DNA from: Kosakonia radicincitans DSM 16656
GTDB taxonomy: Bacteria > Pseudomonadota > Gammaproteobacteria > Enterobacterales > Enterobacteriaceae
Direction of reading: 5' to 3'
NCBI RefSeq assembly: GCF_000280495.2
Contig: NZ_CP018016.1
Coordinates: 248,001-312,000 of the forward strand
Length of the DNA: 64,000 nucleotides
How positions within the stretch are numbered: the first letter of the stretch is position 1; each line of letters begins with the position of its first letter. Position numbers and translations under genes: made by a program. Positions 1-9,538 of the stretch are shown piece by piece. The notes beneath the pieces were generated by a model. The model did no database searches. It saw nothing but the letters and a program-made list of their open reading frames with translations, and had not been told where the DNA came from.

Positions 1-1
1 A

Positions 2-694
2 GAGCTGGATTTCTCCCCGGACGCGCCTTACATCCACTATGTTTCCAACGAAACGGTAGAAGGCTTACAGTTCGATCGCGTGCTGGGCCGTGATGATGTG
101 CCACGCGTTTGCGATATGTCTTCTGATTTTCTCTCCAAACCGTGCGATGCCGGTAAATTCTCGCTGATTTATGCCCACGCGCAGAAAAACATCGGCCCGG
201 CGGGCGTGACCATCGTACTGGTTCGCGACAGTGTGGTGCAAAACGGCCCGACTAACCTGCCAGCGTTTCTTGATTATCGTCGCCAGGTGGAAGCGCACTC
301 TAACCTGAATACACCGCCGGTATTCGCCATTTACGTGGTGATGCTGGTGACCCGCTGGTTGCTGAATGATATTGGCGGTCTGGAAAACATGGCGCGCATC
401 AACCAGCAGAAATCTGCGCTGCTCTACAGCACCATTGATAACAGCGACGGTTTCTATCGTAACTGGGGCGATGCGGCCTTCCGTTCAGATATGAATGCCG
501 CGTTTACACTGCCGACGGCGGCGCTGGAGGATAAATTCCTGCAGGAAGCGGAGCTGGCGGGTTTCTCTGGTCTGACGGGACACCGCGCGATCGGCGGCAT
601 CCGTGCCTCGATCTATAACGCGCTGACGCTTGGTGCAGTGGAAAAACTGAGCAACTTTATGGACGATTTCCGTTTCAAACAGCACGGAAAATAA
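2..694 (+). CDS. serC: SerC-type phosphoserine aminotransferase, 5'-truncated by window edge
   Basis: The frame is open from base 2, so the start lies outside the window; about 230 C-terminal residues are present. The PLP-lysine motif AQKNIGPAG and the C-terminal block GHRAIGGIRASIYNA are diagnostic of SerC, the PLP enzyme that makes 3-phosphoserine and 3-phosphohydroxythreonine from the 3-oxo acids and glutamate. The neighbours are not aroA, the usual E. coli partner of serC, and the sequence diverges from E. coli SerC at many positions. I therefore suspect a second, paralogous copy; its true substrate is open. Family call is firm, the paralogue status is inference. Confidence 0.85.
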   Translation, partial: ELDFSPDAPYIHYVSNETVEGLQFDRVLGRDDVPRVCDMSSDFLSKPCDAGKFSLIYAHAQKNIGPAGVTIVLVRDSVVQNGPTNLPAFLDYRRQVEAHSNLNTPPVFAIYVVMLVTRWLLNDIGGLENMARINQQKSALLYSTIDNSDGFYRNWGDAAFRSDMNAAFTLPTAALEDKFLQEAELAGFSGLTGHRAIGGIRASIYNALTLGAVEKLSNFMDDFRFKQHGK

Positions 695-702
695 GCCCTA
701 AA

Positions 703-734
703 GCCATGCGTTGCGCGGTAAGCCAACGCATGGC
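703..734. terminator. Hairpin between convergent serC-like and GNAT genes
   Basis: Perfect 11-bp arms (703-713 GCCATGCGTTG and 724-734 CAACGCATGGC) enclose a 10-nt loop. It lies 9 nt after the SerC-like stop and 5 nt before the end of the opposing GNAT gene, so it may end or protect both transcripts. No U-tract follows on either strand, so simple intrinsic termination is not certain. Confidence 0.5.
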
Positions 735-738
735 AACC

Positions 739-1443
739 TCAGTAGCGGCGAAACGACGCCAGCTTGTGCAGCTGGCGGCTGCGGTCGTCGAAGTTATCTG
801 CGCGCAGCCAGCCAGTTATCATTGACGAGATCGCCGGCCATTCCCGTAAGGTAATCGAGAACACCGAAATATCCGTCAGATGGCCTTTGCGAATTCGCTT
901 ATCCCTTAATACGCCTTCTTTCACAAAACCAATTCGTTCTGCCGACTTAATCGCTTCCGTATTATAACTGCTGGTGCGCCATTCACAGCGGCGGTATTTT
1001 AATTGATCAAAGAAATAAGCCAGAACCAAATAAAGGCTTTCGGTGCTGATGCGCGTCCTTTTCATTAATGGCGTCCAGTTAACGCCGCCAATATCGAAGG
1101 AGCCATTCTCCGGATCAAATTTACCGGCATAAAATATCCCTTTTATTTGCTGATCGGCTTTATCCTGTACGGCATAATAAATTCTTTCTTTGTGTGTAGA
1201 CAGATTTCTTAAATAGGAATAACAGGCCGTCATATCCTTTGGCCTGACATCCTCAAGGTAGGTCCAGTCGCGATCGTCGTCGATACTCTGCCATTCCGGG
1301 AAGAGGTCTTCGGCGTGATCAACCGCCAGTGGAACAACGTTACAGTATTGACCAGCAAGAGCGACTTTCTCGGGCATCGCCCGTTTTGTCCATTCCGAAA
1401 ATTCCTGACCAATACGTTGTCCATACTGATTATACGTTTCCAT
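739..1443 (-). CDS. GNAT family N-acetyltransferase (RimJ/RimL-like)
   Basis: A 234-residue protein of the GNAT fold. The C-terminal half carries the RimJ/RimL signature: an SNxxAIKSAERIGF-like segment (YNTEAIKSAERIGFVKEG) preceded by a hydrophobic strand and a YLVLAYFFDQL helix. About 40 N-terminal residues precede the fold. Proteins of this class transfer acetyl groups from acetyl-CoA to small amines or protein N-termini; the substrate cannot be read from the sequence. It is transcribed alone, convergent with the SerC-like gene, and its start is followed upstream by an AT-rich intergenic region. Confidence 0.8.
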   Translation of the reverse strand: METYNQYGQRIGQEFSEWTKRAMPEKVALAGQYCNVVPLAVDHAEDLFPEWQSIDDDRDWTYLEDVRPKDMTACYSYLRNLSTHKERIYYAVQDKADQQIKGIFYAGKFDPENGSFDIGGVNWTPLMKRTRISTESLYLVLAYFFDQLKYRRCEWRTSSYNTEAIKSAERIGFVKEGVLRDKRIRKGHLTDISVFSITLREWPAISSMITGWLRADNFDDRSRQLHKLASFRRY

Positions 1444-1966
1444 TATTCCCTCCAGTTTAGTACTGATTTAATCCTGCTTAACGACCATTAAATGGGTATT
1501 AAATATTCGTAGGGTCTATGCCTTGGGCATATAATGGCTTAATTTGATATAAGTAAAAAATAAGGATGCGATAGTAATGAAAACGTTATACCGTGTTTCC
1601 GGTCGGCTGTCTCATCTTTAATGTTAAAGTGCGAGAATAGGCGAGAAAACGTTATCACCGGTATAGTTTTATCTGTGGTAAATAACACTTGTATGACATG
1701 TTTCCGCGTGAGTAATTGTCATAAAAATTTCGTATAAGTATTATTTCCAGATTGTGCTACGTGGCTAACCCTCTAAAAATTGGCGGGTTTTCTGGTTTTT
1801 AGATACCTGATTAGGACTATTCCTGGCATTTCTCGCGCCGAAAAATCAGACAATAACGTCCTTTTACATTTACAGAAATTGTGCGGTAGCGTGTCAATTA
1901 TTCCGTAACGTTAAACTTACAGGCGAAGCCCGGAGCGGCTTGCGTCGTTATGTCAGGATCCGATTT
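1444..1966. other. AT-rich intergenic region upstream of vgrG
   Basis: About 520 bp without a convincing gene, clearly richer in A+T than the coding DNA on either side. It must hold promoters for the leftward GNAT gene and the rightward vgrG gene. The best sigma70-like match toward vgrG is TTGTCA at 1716-1721, a 17-nt spacer and TATTAT at 1739-1744, which would leave a leader of roughly 210 nt. No recognisable regulator site or RNA gene was seen. Confidence 0.35.
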
Positions 1967-3889
1967 ATGAGCAATCGTATTACTGTTCAGTTACCCGTCG
2001 AAGGACTGCTTTTCTGGAAATTTTCAGGTCGTGAGGCGTTATCCGAGGCGTTTGCATTCAACCTGCAATTGCTGGGCACCGACGCGCGCATGGATCGCAG
2101 CCAGTTGCTCGGCAAAGCGGTCACCGTTACCGTGCCCACGCAATCGCTTTCCGGCTCCCGCTACTTCAACGGCAAAATTACCCGCGTGGCAGTCAGCGCG
2201 GTGGAACTGAGCGGGACACGCTACGCCGTCTATCAGCTTACCGTCGAGCCGGATCTGTGGCCAATGAAACGCGACCGTAACCTGCGCATCTTCCAGGGGC
2301 AGACGGTGCCACAAATCGTCAAAACCCTGCTTGGCGAATACCAGGTCAATCTGGAAGATAAGCTGAGCGGCAGTTACCGCGTCTGGGAGTATTGCGTTCA
2401 GTACCAGGAGAGCAGCTTCGATTTCATCAGCCGCCTGATGGAGCTGGAAGGGATTGCTTACCACTTTAAGCATGAAGCAGATAAACACACGCTGGTGCTG
2501 ACCGACGCCGCTACGCAACATCAACCCTTCAGCGGCTATGAAACCATTCCTTATCACCAGACGCCGTCCGGCGGCAGCACGGATGAAGAGGGCATCAGCC
2601 AGTGGGCGCTGGAAGACAGCGTCACGCCGGGCATCTACAGCCTTGACGATTATGATTTCCGCAAGCCGAATGCATGGCTGTTCCAGGCGCGGCAAAACCC
2701 TTCATCGCCACAGCCGGGCAGCATTGACGTTTACGACTGGCCAGGGCGTTTTGTTGAACATGGCCACGGCGAGTTTTATGCCCGCATCCGCCAGGAACGC
2801 TGGCAGGTGGAACATCAGCAAATCGAAGGCACCGCCACGGCGATCGGCATCGTGCCGGGCAGCACTTTCCAGTTGACCAACGCCGCGTTTTTCAATGATA
2901 ACGGCGAATATCTGGTAACCGCCGCGCATTACAACTTTGAAGAGAACCGCTATGCCAGCGGTGCGGATAGCCAGACGGTGCACCGCATTGATTTCAGCGT
3001 CATTCCCTCCTCGGTGGTCTTCCGCCCCGCGCAGCAAACCGCCTGGCCGCGAACTTATGGCCCACAAACCGCGCGCGTCGTCGGTCCGCAGGGCGAAAGC
3101 ATCTGGACGGACAAATATGGCCGGGTGAAGGTGAAGTTTCACTGGGATCGACTGGCGAAGGGCGACGACACCAGCTCCTGCTGGGTGCGCGTCTCCAGCG
3201 CCTGGGCGGGCCAGGGTTTTGGCGGGGTGCAAATTCCGCGCGTCGGCGATGAAGTGGTGATCGACTTTATCAACGGCGACCCGGACAGGCCAATCATCAC
3301 CGGGCGCGTCTATAACGAAGCCAGTATGCCGCCGTGGGCGCTGCCCGCCGCCGCGACGCAAATGGGCTTCCTCAGCCGTTCGAAAGATGGCTCAGTCGAT
3401 AACGCCAACGCCCTGCGCTTTGAAGATAAAGCCGGGGAAGAGCAGGTGTGGATTCAGGCCGAGCGCAATCTTGATACCAACGTGAAAAACGACGAAACGC
3501 ATACCGTTGGCGGTTCGCAGACCGTTAATGTGACGCGGGATTACACCGGCGCGGTGGCGGGATCGCATACCCAGGCCACGCAACTGGCGCATGAACAACT
3601 GGTCGGCGGCGGTTTTACCCAAAAAGTGCAGGGCGCGCTGGTTCAGGCTTCCGACAGCGGCATCATGCTGGTGGCGGGCAAATCGGTGCTGACGCTTGGC
3701 GCCAACGGCACGGTTTCACTGCAATGTCTGAACTTCAGCATTGATGCGCTGAGCAATGGTGAAATCAACACCGGCGGAACGCTGGATCTGAATATTACGC
3801 GGCCAGAGAGCCTGCCGACTGTCGAGCCGACGCCGGAACAAATTCAGGCCGCGGTAAAAGCCGCATTTAATCAAGGGACGGATAAATAA
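1967..3889 (+). CDS. vgrG: Type VI secretion spike protein VgrG (TssI)
   Basis: A 640-residue VgrG, the trimeric spike of the type VI secretion system that carries effectors out of the cell. Residues 1 to about 365 match the gp27-like half; the OB-fold block follows at about 374-450 with DKYGRVKVKFHWDR, SSCWVRVSSAWAGQGFG and NGDPDRPIITGRVYN. A needle-like beta-helix with VGGSQTVNVTRD-type repeats comes next and there is no fused effector domain. An upstream in-frame TTG at 1940 exists, but the ATG at 1967 with an AGG element 8-9 nt before it, giving MSNRITVQLP, is the better start. The stop overlaps the next ATG (TAATG), so it is co-translated with its effector chaperone. Confidence 0.93.
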   Translation: MSNRITVQLPVEGLLFWKFSGREALSEAFAFNLQLLGTDARMDRSQLLGKAVTVTVPTQSLSGSRYFNGKITRVAVSAVELSGTRYAVYQLTVEPDLWPMKRDRNLRIFQGQTVPQIVKTLLGEYQVNLEDKLSGSYRVWEYCVQYQESSFDFISRLMELEGIAYHFKHEADKHTLVLTDAATQHQPFSGYETIPYHQTPSGGSTDEEGISQWALEDSVTPGIYSLDDYDFRKPNAWLFQARQNPSSPQPGSIDVYDWPGRFVEHGHGEFYARIRQERWQVEHQQIEGTATAIGIVPGSTFQLTNAAFFNDNGEYLVTAAHYNFEENRYASGADSQTVHRIDFSVIPSSVVFRPAQQTAWPRTYGPQTARVVGPQGESIWTDKYGRVKVKFHWDRLAKGDDTSSCWVRVSSAWAGQGFGGVQIPRVGDEVVIDFINGDPDRPIITGRVYNEASMPPWALPAAATQMGFLSRSKDGSVDNANALRFEDKAGEEQVWIQAERNLDTNVKNDETHTVGGSQTVNVTRDYTGAVAGSHTQATQLAHEQLVGGGFTQKVQGALVQASDSGIMLVAGKSVLTLGANGTVSLQCLNFSIDALSNGEINTGGTLDLNITRPESLPTVEPTPEQIQAAVKAAFNQGTDK

Positions 3890-4302
3890 TGGCGACGTTC
3901 ACACTTTCTGAAGGCGTGCTGGCGTTACCGGGCGCGTATCAGGATCACAGCATCAATGTGCTGAAATTCAAAGAGCAGGGCGCAACGCTTGTCATCACCC
4001 GCGCGTGGGATATCAAACCCGGCGAGGAAGAGAATTTCCTCCAGCAGCAGTTGGCGAAAGTGAAGCGCAGCATGAAAAAGGTGGTGCTGGACGAGGTGCA
4101 GGATAGCGTCATCGGCGGGCTGCCCGCGCGTGAAGTCGCGCTACGTTTTGAAAATCAGCACGTTACCGTGTATGAAAAACTCGCCGTCGCCCGCGTGGAA
4201 GATCACCTGATGGCGTTCACGCTCAGCCGTGTCGCCCCGTTTGATGCCGACGCAGAGGCGTTCTGGACAACGGTAAAAAGCGGTGTGCAGCCGGGGGCGT
4301 AA
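3889..4302 (+). CDS. eagR: EagR-type T6SS effector chaperone (DcrB/DUF1795 family)
   Basis: A 137-residue cytosolic protein of the DUF1795 (DcrB-like) family, without signal peptide or membrane segments. Proteins of this family encoded just before PAAR-Rhs effectors are Eag chaperones: they bind the N-terminal transmembrane pre-PAAR helices of the effector and load it on VgrG. That is exactly the context here, between vgrG (1-nt overlap) and the Rhs gene (3-nt gap), whose product starts with hydrophobic helices. The family call rests on the sequence pattern (LPGAYQDHSINVL at the start, FENQHVTVYEKLAVA strand, a C-terminal FWTTVKSG helix) and on gene order. Confidence 0.85.
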   Translation: MATFTLSEGVLALPGAYQDHSINVLKFKEQGATLVITRAWDIKPGEEENFLQQQLAKVKRSMKKVVLDEVQDSVIGGLPAREVALRFENQHVTVYEKLAVARVEDHLMAFTLSRVAPFDADAEAFWTTVKSGVQPGA

Positions 4303-4305
4303 CGG

Positions 4306-7300
4306 ATGACGGATTACCTTGCAGCGCGCATTGATGACCCGCTGATCCATAGCTCCGCGCTGGCGGATTTTGTCGGCGGATTAGTGGAAGGGGCGATTGT
4401 CGCCGCGATCTTTATTGCCGCTACCACGCCTATCGGTATCGTCGTCGCCGGTGTGGCGGTGGCTGGCTTGATGTTCAGCGGCGCGCTGGAGAGCGTGGGC
4501 AATGCGGCGGGAAAACTCGTCGATAGCCTGATAGACCCTGGGCCTCCCGATGCGCAAATTATCTCTGGCTCGGATAACGTGCTGATCATGGGCAAAAAGG
4601 CGGCACGTGCCGCTGGCACCGTCGATCGCGATTATCTGAACGCGACCGCTTCTGCGGACGAGAGCAGCTTCGACTGGGCCGGGTTCGGCATGATGGCGCT
4701 GGCGGGCGTCGCCGCAACGCTGAAAACGGCGCTGATGCCGGGCGAAGCGCTGATGGCGATGGCTGAACGCGCCAGCAAGCTGACCCTCGACGATGTCAAA
4801 CAGTGGGGCAAAAACACCTGGAACGACCTGACGCAGCCGCTGGTGGAGAGCGCCAGCCCGTATGCGTCTCCCGCGCCGCACGATAACGTGGCCTGCAAAA
4901 AAGGCCATATGGTTACCAGCAGCAACTTTATCGCCCAGGGTTCAAAAGCGGTGCTGATCAACAACCAGCCCGCTGCCCGCAATGGTCACCTCAGCACCTG
5001 CGAAGCGGAAATCAAAGTCAGCGAAAACCCGCGCGTGCGTATCGGTGGCGACACCATCACCGTGCGCGATATCCACAGCGGTAAAAACCAACTGGCTTAC
5101 CTCGCGGGCAACCTGCTTGGCAGCGCGGTCGTGGCGATTATCCCCTCGCTTATCAAGATGGGCTGTAACCGGCTGATCGTGAACCGCCTGATGCGGGAAA
5201 TTATCTGTCCGCTTGGCGCTTATGTTGCCTCGGCGGGCGTGATGCCGGTACTGGCGGCAGCAGTAAACACCGTACACCCGGTCAATATCCTTACCGGCGC
5301 GAAAATCCTCAGCAAAGAAGAGGATCTCGATTTCGTGCTGCCGGACAGAATGCCGCTTTACTGGCAGCGCATTTACCACAGCCGCAACCTGTCAACCGGC
5401 ATGCTCGGCACCGGCTGGATGCTACCGTTTGAAACCCGCCTTTACCGGCAAGCGGATAATCAGCTGATATTCCTCGATATGACTGGCCGCGAGCTGGGCA
5501 TGGGAAATGTGCAGCCGGGCGACATGATCGATTACCAGGAAGATGGCATTAAGCTGTTCTGTAGCCCGAACGGGGCGATGGTCATTCAGCAAAATGACGG
5601 CGAGCACCAGTTGTACGAACCGGACCCAACGCGTCCCGGCGAGTGGCGCATTCAGCGCATTTATGACCGCCATGAAAACGTACAGCACTTTAGCTGGAAC
5701 GAGCGCGGGCAACTGGCGCGCATCTCCGGCGATAACGAGGCGCTGGACGTTGAGCTGGAGTATGACGCGCTTTCCGGCCGCCTGTGCGCGGTTTATCAGG
5801 CGTACGATGGCGCGCGCCATCTGTTGGTCTCTTACCGTTTTAACGAGCAGGGGCAATTGATCGCCGTCACCGACGCCGACGGCATCGTCACCCGCCAGTT
5901 CGGCTGGGATCAGGCCAGCGAGATGATGGCCTGGCATGCCTACGCCACCGGGCTGAAAGTGCAGTACCAGTGGCGGCCCGACGCCAACTCGCGGCACTGG
6001 CGCGTTGAGGCGTATCAGGTGCTTGATGATCGTGGCGAGGTGCTGGAACGCTGGCGCATCGATGCCGACGAAACACAGCGCCGTGCGCGCGTCAGCAACG
6101 ACCAAGGCGTCTCAAGCGAACATCACTGGGATGAACTGTTTCGCATCACCGCTTACACCGATCCGCACGGCGGCAAATGGCAATTTCGCTGGGCGGGCAA
6201 CACTGAACAACTGCTGGCAATGGTGCAGCCGGACGGCGCGAGCTGGGAATATGCATGGGATGCGCGCGGCAATCTGACCATGGAGCGCGATCCGCTGGGC
6301 CGCACGACGCTGACCAGATGGCATCCGCTGTACGCCTTCCCGTTGAAAGAAGTGCTGCCCGATGGCGCAATCTGGCAGTACGAATACAACGTTGCGGGCG
6401 ATGTGGTGAAACTGACCGATCCGGAAGGTGGCGTAACGCGCTTTGAGTGGAACGCGCAGGGCGATCTGCTGCGGCGCATTGATGCGCTGGAGAACAGCCA
6501 CCGCTTCTGGTGGGACGCGCTCGGCCAGCTTATCCGTGAAGAAGATTGTTCCGGCTATCAGAGTCGCAACCAGTATGACGCTTCCGGCAAACTGATTAGC
6601 ACCACCGATCCGCTCGGCAACAGCGAACGCTATATCTGGAGCCCGGCAGGCCGTCTGCAAACCTGGATCCGCGCCGACGGGCGAGAAACCCTGTTCAGCT
6701 ATAACCACGCCGGGTTGCTGTGCGGGCAGAACATTGATGGCCTGCTGGAGCGTAAAGTGACGCTCAATGCGCGCGGCCAGGTGATTGAGGCTATCGATCC
6801 CGCCGGGCAGGTGACGCGTTTTCGCTTCAACCGCGCGGGCCGCCTGGTGACGCTGACCAACGCTAACAACCAGCAATGGCGCTTTGACTATACGCCTGAA
6901 GGCTTGCTGACCCGCCAGCACGATTACGCCGGTCGGCAGACGGAGTATCAGTACAACGCCATGCAGCAGGTGGCGACGCTGGTGCGTCATCCCGCCAGCG
7001 GTAGCGGTTTGTCGCCGCTGGTGACGAATTATGAATACGATGCGATCGGCCGCATGGTTGTGCGGGAAACCGAGCAACACCGCACCGAGTATCGCTACAA
7101 CGCCCTGACTACCGAAATTCACCGCTTCCCGTACAGAGCGTGGCGGCAGGCGATGATCGACCAGCGCGAGCCGGAGAATGGCGAAGTGGTGGTTTTCCGC
7201 CGCAATAAACTCGGCGATCTGGTGGGGGAAGAGAACCATTCCGGCGCGTATCTGCATCAGTACGATGCATTAAGCAATCTCAGCGCGACCACTTTCCCGG

Positions 7301-8835
7301 ACGGGCGGCAGTTGCAGTATCTGCGCTACGGTACCGGGCATTTGTTGGAGATGCAGCTTGCCGTTGGCGGGAATACGCTGCCGGTTGCCAGTTACCAGCG
7401 TGACAAACTGCACCGGGAGACCCGACGCACCACGGGTGCGGTGGAGCTGGAAACGCACTACGACATCGCCGGGCGCATCAGCCAGCGGCGCTGCGTTGAT
7501 AATGTGCGCCAGCGGCTGGTGTTTGAGCGCCGCTACCAGTGGGATCGGGCCGATCAGATCATCCGCCAGATGTACACCGATGGCGCGCCGTCGACGCCTG
7601 CGGATAAATATCGCCAGTCGCTGTGGGGATACGATGCAGCAGGTCGCATGACGCAGAGTATTCAGCCTTCTGGAGAAGAGCGTTTCTGGTATGACGCGGC
7701 AGACAACCGCACAACAGCGGATTTGCCGCCAGTCTGGGACAACCTGCTAAAACGCCTCGACGGCGTGCGCCGCGAATATGACGGCTTCGGGCGCATGACG
7801 GAACGCCACGATACGCATCGCGGTATCGTGCAGCGCTTCAGTTATGACGATGAGCAGCGCATCAGCCAGGTCCTCATTGAAGGCGACGCGGAGTTCAGCA
7901 AAGCGGAATACCGTTACGACGCGCTGGGCCGCCGCACGGAGAAACAGGTGTGGCGACGCCACAGCCGCACGCCGGAACGCACGCAGTACGCATGGTCCGG
8001 GCTGCAAATGGTGGGCGAAACTGGCGACCGCGACCCGGAAGCCGCCGTGCAGTATATCTACACGGAAAACAGCTACGAGCCGCTGGCGCGCGTCGACAGC
8101 CGCCAGCAGTACGCGGAAATTTACTGGTATCACAGCGAAATCAACGGGTTGCCGCAATCGGTCACCGACAGTAACGGCGACATCGTCTGGCGCGGCGCGT
8201 TCAGCGCATGGGGACGCACAGAGCGGGAAAACGACGCGCTGAGGTGGGACACCCCACAAAACCTGCGCTTCCAGGGACAGTACCTCGATCGCGAAACCGG
8301 GCTGCACTACAACACGTTTCGCTACTATGACCCGACCGGCGGCTGCTACGCCCAGATGGACCCGATAGGGTTGCTGGGTGGGTTGAATACGTATACCTAT
8401 GTTGGCGATCCCTTAGCATGGATTGACCCTTTGGGACTTAGTAGCTGTGTGTTAGGGCGTAATATGGGAGCACGGAGTGGTGATGGCATGGCGAACCATC
8501 ACCTTATTCCGGAAGAATTGATAAAAGATAAAAACTTTAAACCAATTTTTGAAAGGCTTCGAAAAATTGGTTGGAATGGCGATGGCGCTTCAAATGGCAT
8601 TTTCTTACCTGGCTCTCAAGATCTGGCAGGGAAGATAGGACTCCCTGGCCACTGGTCTAATCACAATCAGTATACCGCTGCTGTTAGAGGCCGATTAACT
8701 CAACTTGCAAGTCAGGCCAGCAGAATGAGTGATACTCAACTGGCATTAGGCGTAAAAAACATCCAGGATTGGGCAAGCAAAGGTCTTGAGTCTGGCATGT
8801 TTAAAATTGATCCGAATACCGGGAGATTACTATGA
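4306..8835 (+). CDS. rhs: PAAR/Rhs polymorphic toxin with AHH-type nuclease C-terminus
   Basis: A 1509-residue type VI effector. Residues about 28-58 are hydrophobic pre-PAAR helices, the EagR target. A PAAR domain spans about 80-260, with likely zinc ligands in HDNVACKKGH and RNGHLSTC. YD repeats that build the Rhs shell follow to about 1300, with the core end LNTYTYVGDPLAWIDPLGL at 1360-1378, the usual autocleavage and variation boundary. The 131-residue tip (1379-1509) carries NHHLIPEEL, SNGIFLP and GHWSNHNQY, the pattern of AHH/HNH-like nucleases (likely H1398, H1399, N1430, H1449, H1453). DNA after base 8440 is visibly AT-richer than the core, typical of a swapped tip. The stop overlaps the immunity gene by 4 nt. 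Confidence 0.92.
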   Translation: MTDYLAARIDDPLIHSSALADFVGGLVEGAIVAAIFIAATTPIGIVVAGVAVAGLMFSGALESVGNAAGKLVDSLIDPGPPDAQIISGSDNVLIMGKKAARAAGTVDRDYLNATASADESSFDWAGFGMMALAGVAATLKTALMPGEALMAMAERASKLTLDDVKQWGKNTWNDLTQPLVESASPYASPAPHDNVACKKGHMVTSSNFIAQGSKAVLINNQPAARNGHLSTCEAEIKVSENPRVRIGGDTITVRDIHSGKNQLAYLAGNLLGSAVVAIIPSLIKMGCNRLIVNRLMREIICPLGAYVASAGVMPVLAAAVNTVHPVNILTGAKILSKEEDLDFVLPDRMPLYWQRIYHSRNLSTGMLGTGWMLPFETRLYRQADNQLIFLDMTGRELGMGNVQPGDMIDYQEDGIKLFCSPNGAMVIQQNDGEHQLYEPDPTRPGEWRIQRIYDRHENVQHFSWNERGQLARISGDNEALDVELEYDALSGRLCAVYQAYDGARHLLVSYRFNEQGQLIAVTDADGIVTRQFGWDQASEMMAWHAYATGLKVQYQWRPDANSRHWRVEAYQVLDDRGEVLERWRIDADETQRRARVSNDQGVSSEHHWDELFRITAYTDPHGGKWQFRWAGNTEQLLAMVQPDGASWEYAWDARGNLTMERDPLGRTTLTRWHPLYAFPLKEVLPDGAIWQYEYNVAGDVVKLTDPEGGVTRFEWNAQGDLLRRIDALENSHRFWWDALGQLIREEDCSGYQSRNQYDASGKLISTTDPLGNSERYIWSPAGRLQTWIRADGRETLFSYNHAGLLCGQNIDGLLERKVTLNARGQVIEAIDPAGQVTRFRFNRAGRLVTLTNANNQQWRFDYTPEGLLTRQHDYAGRQTEYQYNAMQQVATLVRHPASGSGLSPLVTNYEYDAIGRMVVRETEQHRTEYRYNALTTEIHRFPYRAWRQAMIDQREPENGEVVVFRRNKLGDLVGEENHSGAYLHQYDALSNLSATTFPDGRQLQYLRYGTGHLLEMQLAVGGNTLPVASYQRDKLHRETRRTTGAVELETHYDIAGRISQRRCVDNVRQRLVFERRYQWDRADQIIRQMYTDGAPSTPADKYRQSLWGYDAAGRMTQSIQPSGEERFWYDAADNRTTADLPPVWDNLLKRLDGVRREYDGFGRMTERHDTHRGIVQRFSYDDEQRISQVLIEGDAEFSKAEYRYDALGRRTEKQVWRRHSRTPERTQYAWSGLQMVGETGDRDPEAAVQYIYTENSYEPLARVDSRQQYAEIYWYHSEINGLPQSVTDSNGDIVWRGAFSAWGRTERENDALRWDTPQNLRFQGQYLDRETGLHYNTFRYYDPTGGCYAQMDPIGLLGGLNTYTYVGDPLAWIDPLGLSSCVLGRNMGARSGDGMANHHLIPEELIKDKNFKPIFERLRKIGWNGDGASNGIFLPGSQDLAGKIGLPGHWSNHNQYTAAVRGRLTQLASQASRMSDTQLALGVKNIQDWASKGLESGMFKIDPNTGRLL

Positions 8836-9458
8836 GTAATACAACTGAACAATTTTATGTTATGGAATATTTACCAGATGATGCTGGTTCTCCGTATTTT
8901 ATGGATAAAGAGTGGGACCCGGAATTACCGGATTATGATATTTTTACAGCGCCGCCAAAATCCACTGATTTTTCTCCGGCATATCGTTTAAAAGCGAGTG
9001 CTACACAATTAGATGGCGATTTTTTGATTAGTGATAATCTGGTCTCTTTTGATTTTCTTAGACTGTGTGAAGAATATTTGGTACATAGCATACATATCCC
9101 AGTTGATATCTCACTCCTTAGAAAGAAAAAACCTGGAAAAGAGTATTATTTATTTTTCTTGCTGGACTATATTGAGATTCTCGATCGAGAAAAGTCTGAC
9201 TATACGATTTCTCAGGATGTTGAGTCAGGTTTACTGAATACCCCGGAATCTCGTGGGCTTGATAAAACGTATTATGATACAATTGATTTGTTTATTGTAA
9301 AAAAAGAAATAAAAAACAATCTCTTTTTCTGTCAGGAATTATCAAAGCCAGTATGCTCCGGGTCTTTTAAAGAAAAATTTGAAATGCTGGGTTTAAAAGG
9401 AGTTGACTTTAAATCTATTGACGAAAATTTCAAATATGATGCCTGGGCTGGCTGGTGA
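8832..9458 (+). CDS. Immunity protein for the AHH toxin (DUF1629/Imm11-like)
   Basis: A 208-residue, acidic, cytosolic protein whose ATG overlaps the Rhs stop (ATGA), the standard position of a cognate immunity gene. The layout of short aromatic-rich strands (QFYVMEYLPDD at the start, FLISDNLVSFDFLRLCEE in the middle, SKPVCSGSFKEKFE near the end) resembles the DUF1629/Imm11 family often paired with AHH toxins. Like the toxin tip it is AT-rich compared with the Rhs core, so both were probably acquired as one cassette. The immunity role is strong from position; the family name is less sure. Confidence 0.8.
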   Translation: MSNTTEQFYVMEYLPDDAGSPYFMDKEWDPELPDYDIFTAPPKSTDFSPAYRLKASATQLDGDFLISDNLVSFDFLRLCEEYLVHSIHIPVDISLLRKKKPGKEYYLFFLLDYIEILDREKSDYTISQDVESGLLNTPESRGLDKTYYDTIDLFIVKKEIKNNLFFCQELSKPVCSGSFKEKFEMLGLKGVDFKSIDENFKYDAWAGW

Positions 9459-9500
9459 TAATTAAAAATAATGCCTGAAAAGCTCGATGGTTATAACGAT

Positions 9501-9517
9501 AGCCTTCGGGCTTTATT
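9501..9517 (+). terminator. Short GC hairpin after the immunity gene
   Basis: AGCC-TTCG-GGCT followed by TTATT, 42 nt after the immunity stop. A UUCG tetraloop on a short GC stem with a following U-rich run is a plausible intrinsic terminator for the vgrG-eagR-rhs-imm unit, although the stem is only 4 bp. Confidence 0.45.
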
Positions 9518-9538
9518 AAACATACCAGAGCATTAACA

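Noticed and set aside
6112..7257. Long open frame antisense to the rhs core
   Set aside because: A shadow of the GC-rich YD-repeat coding strand; no ribosome site, no recognisable domain.
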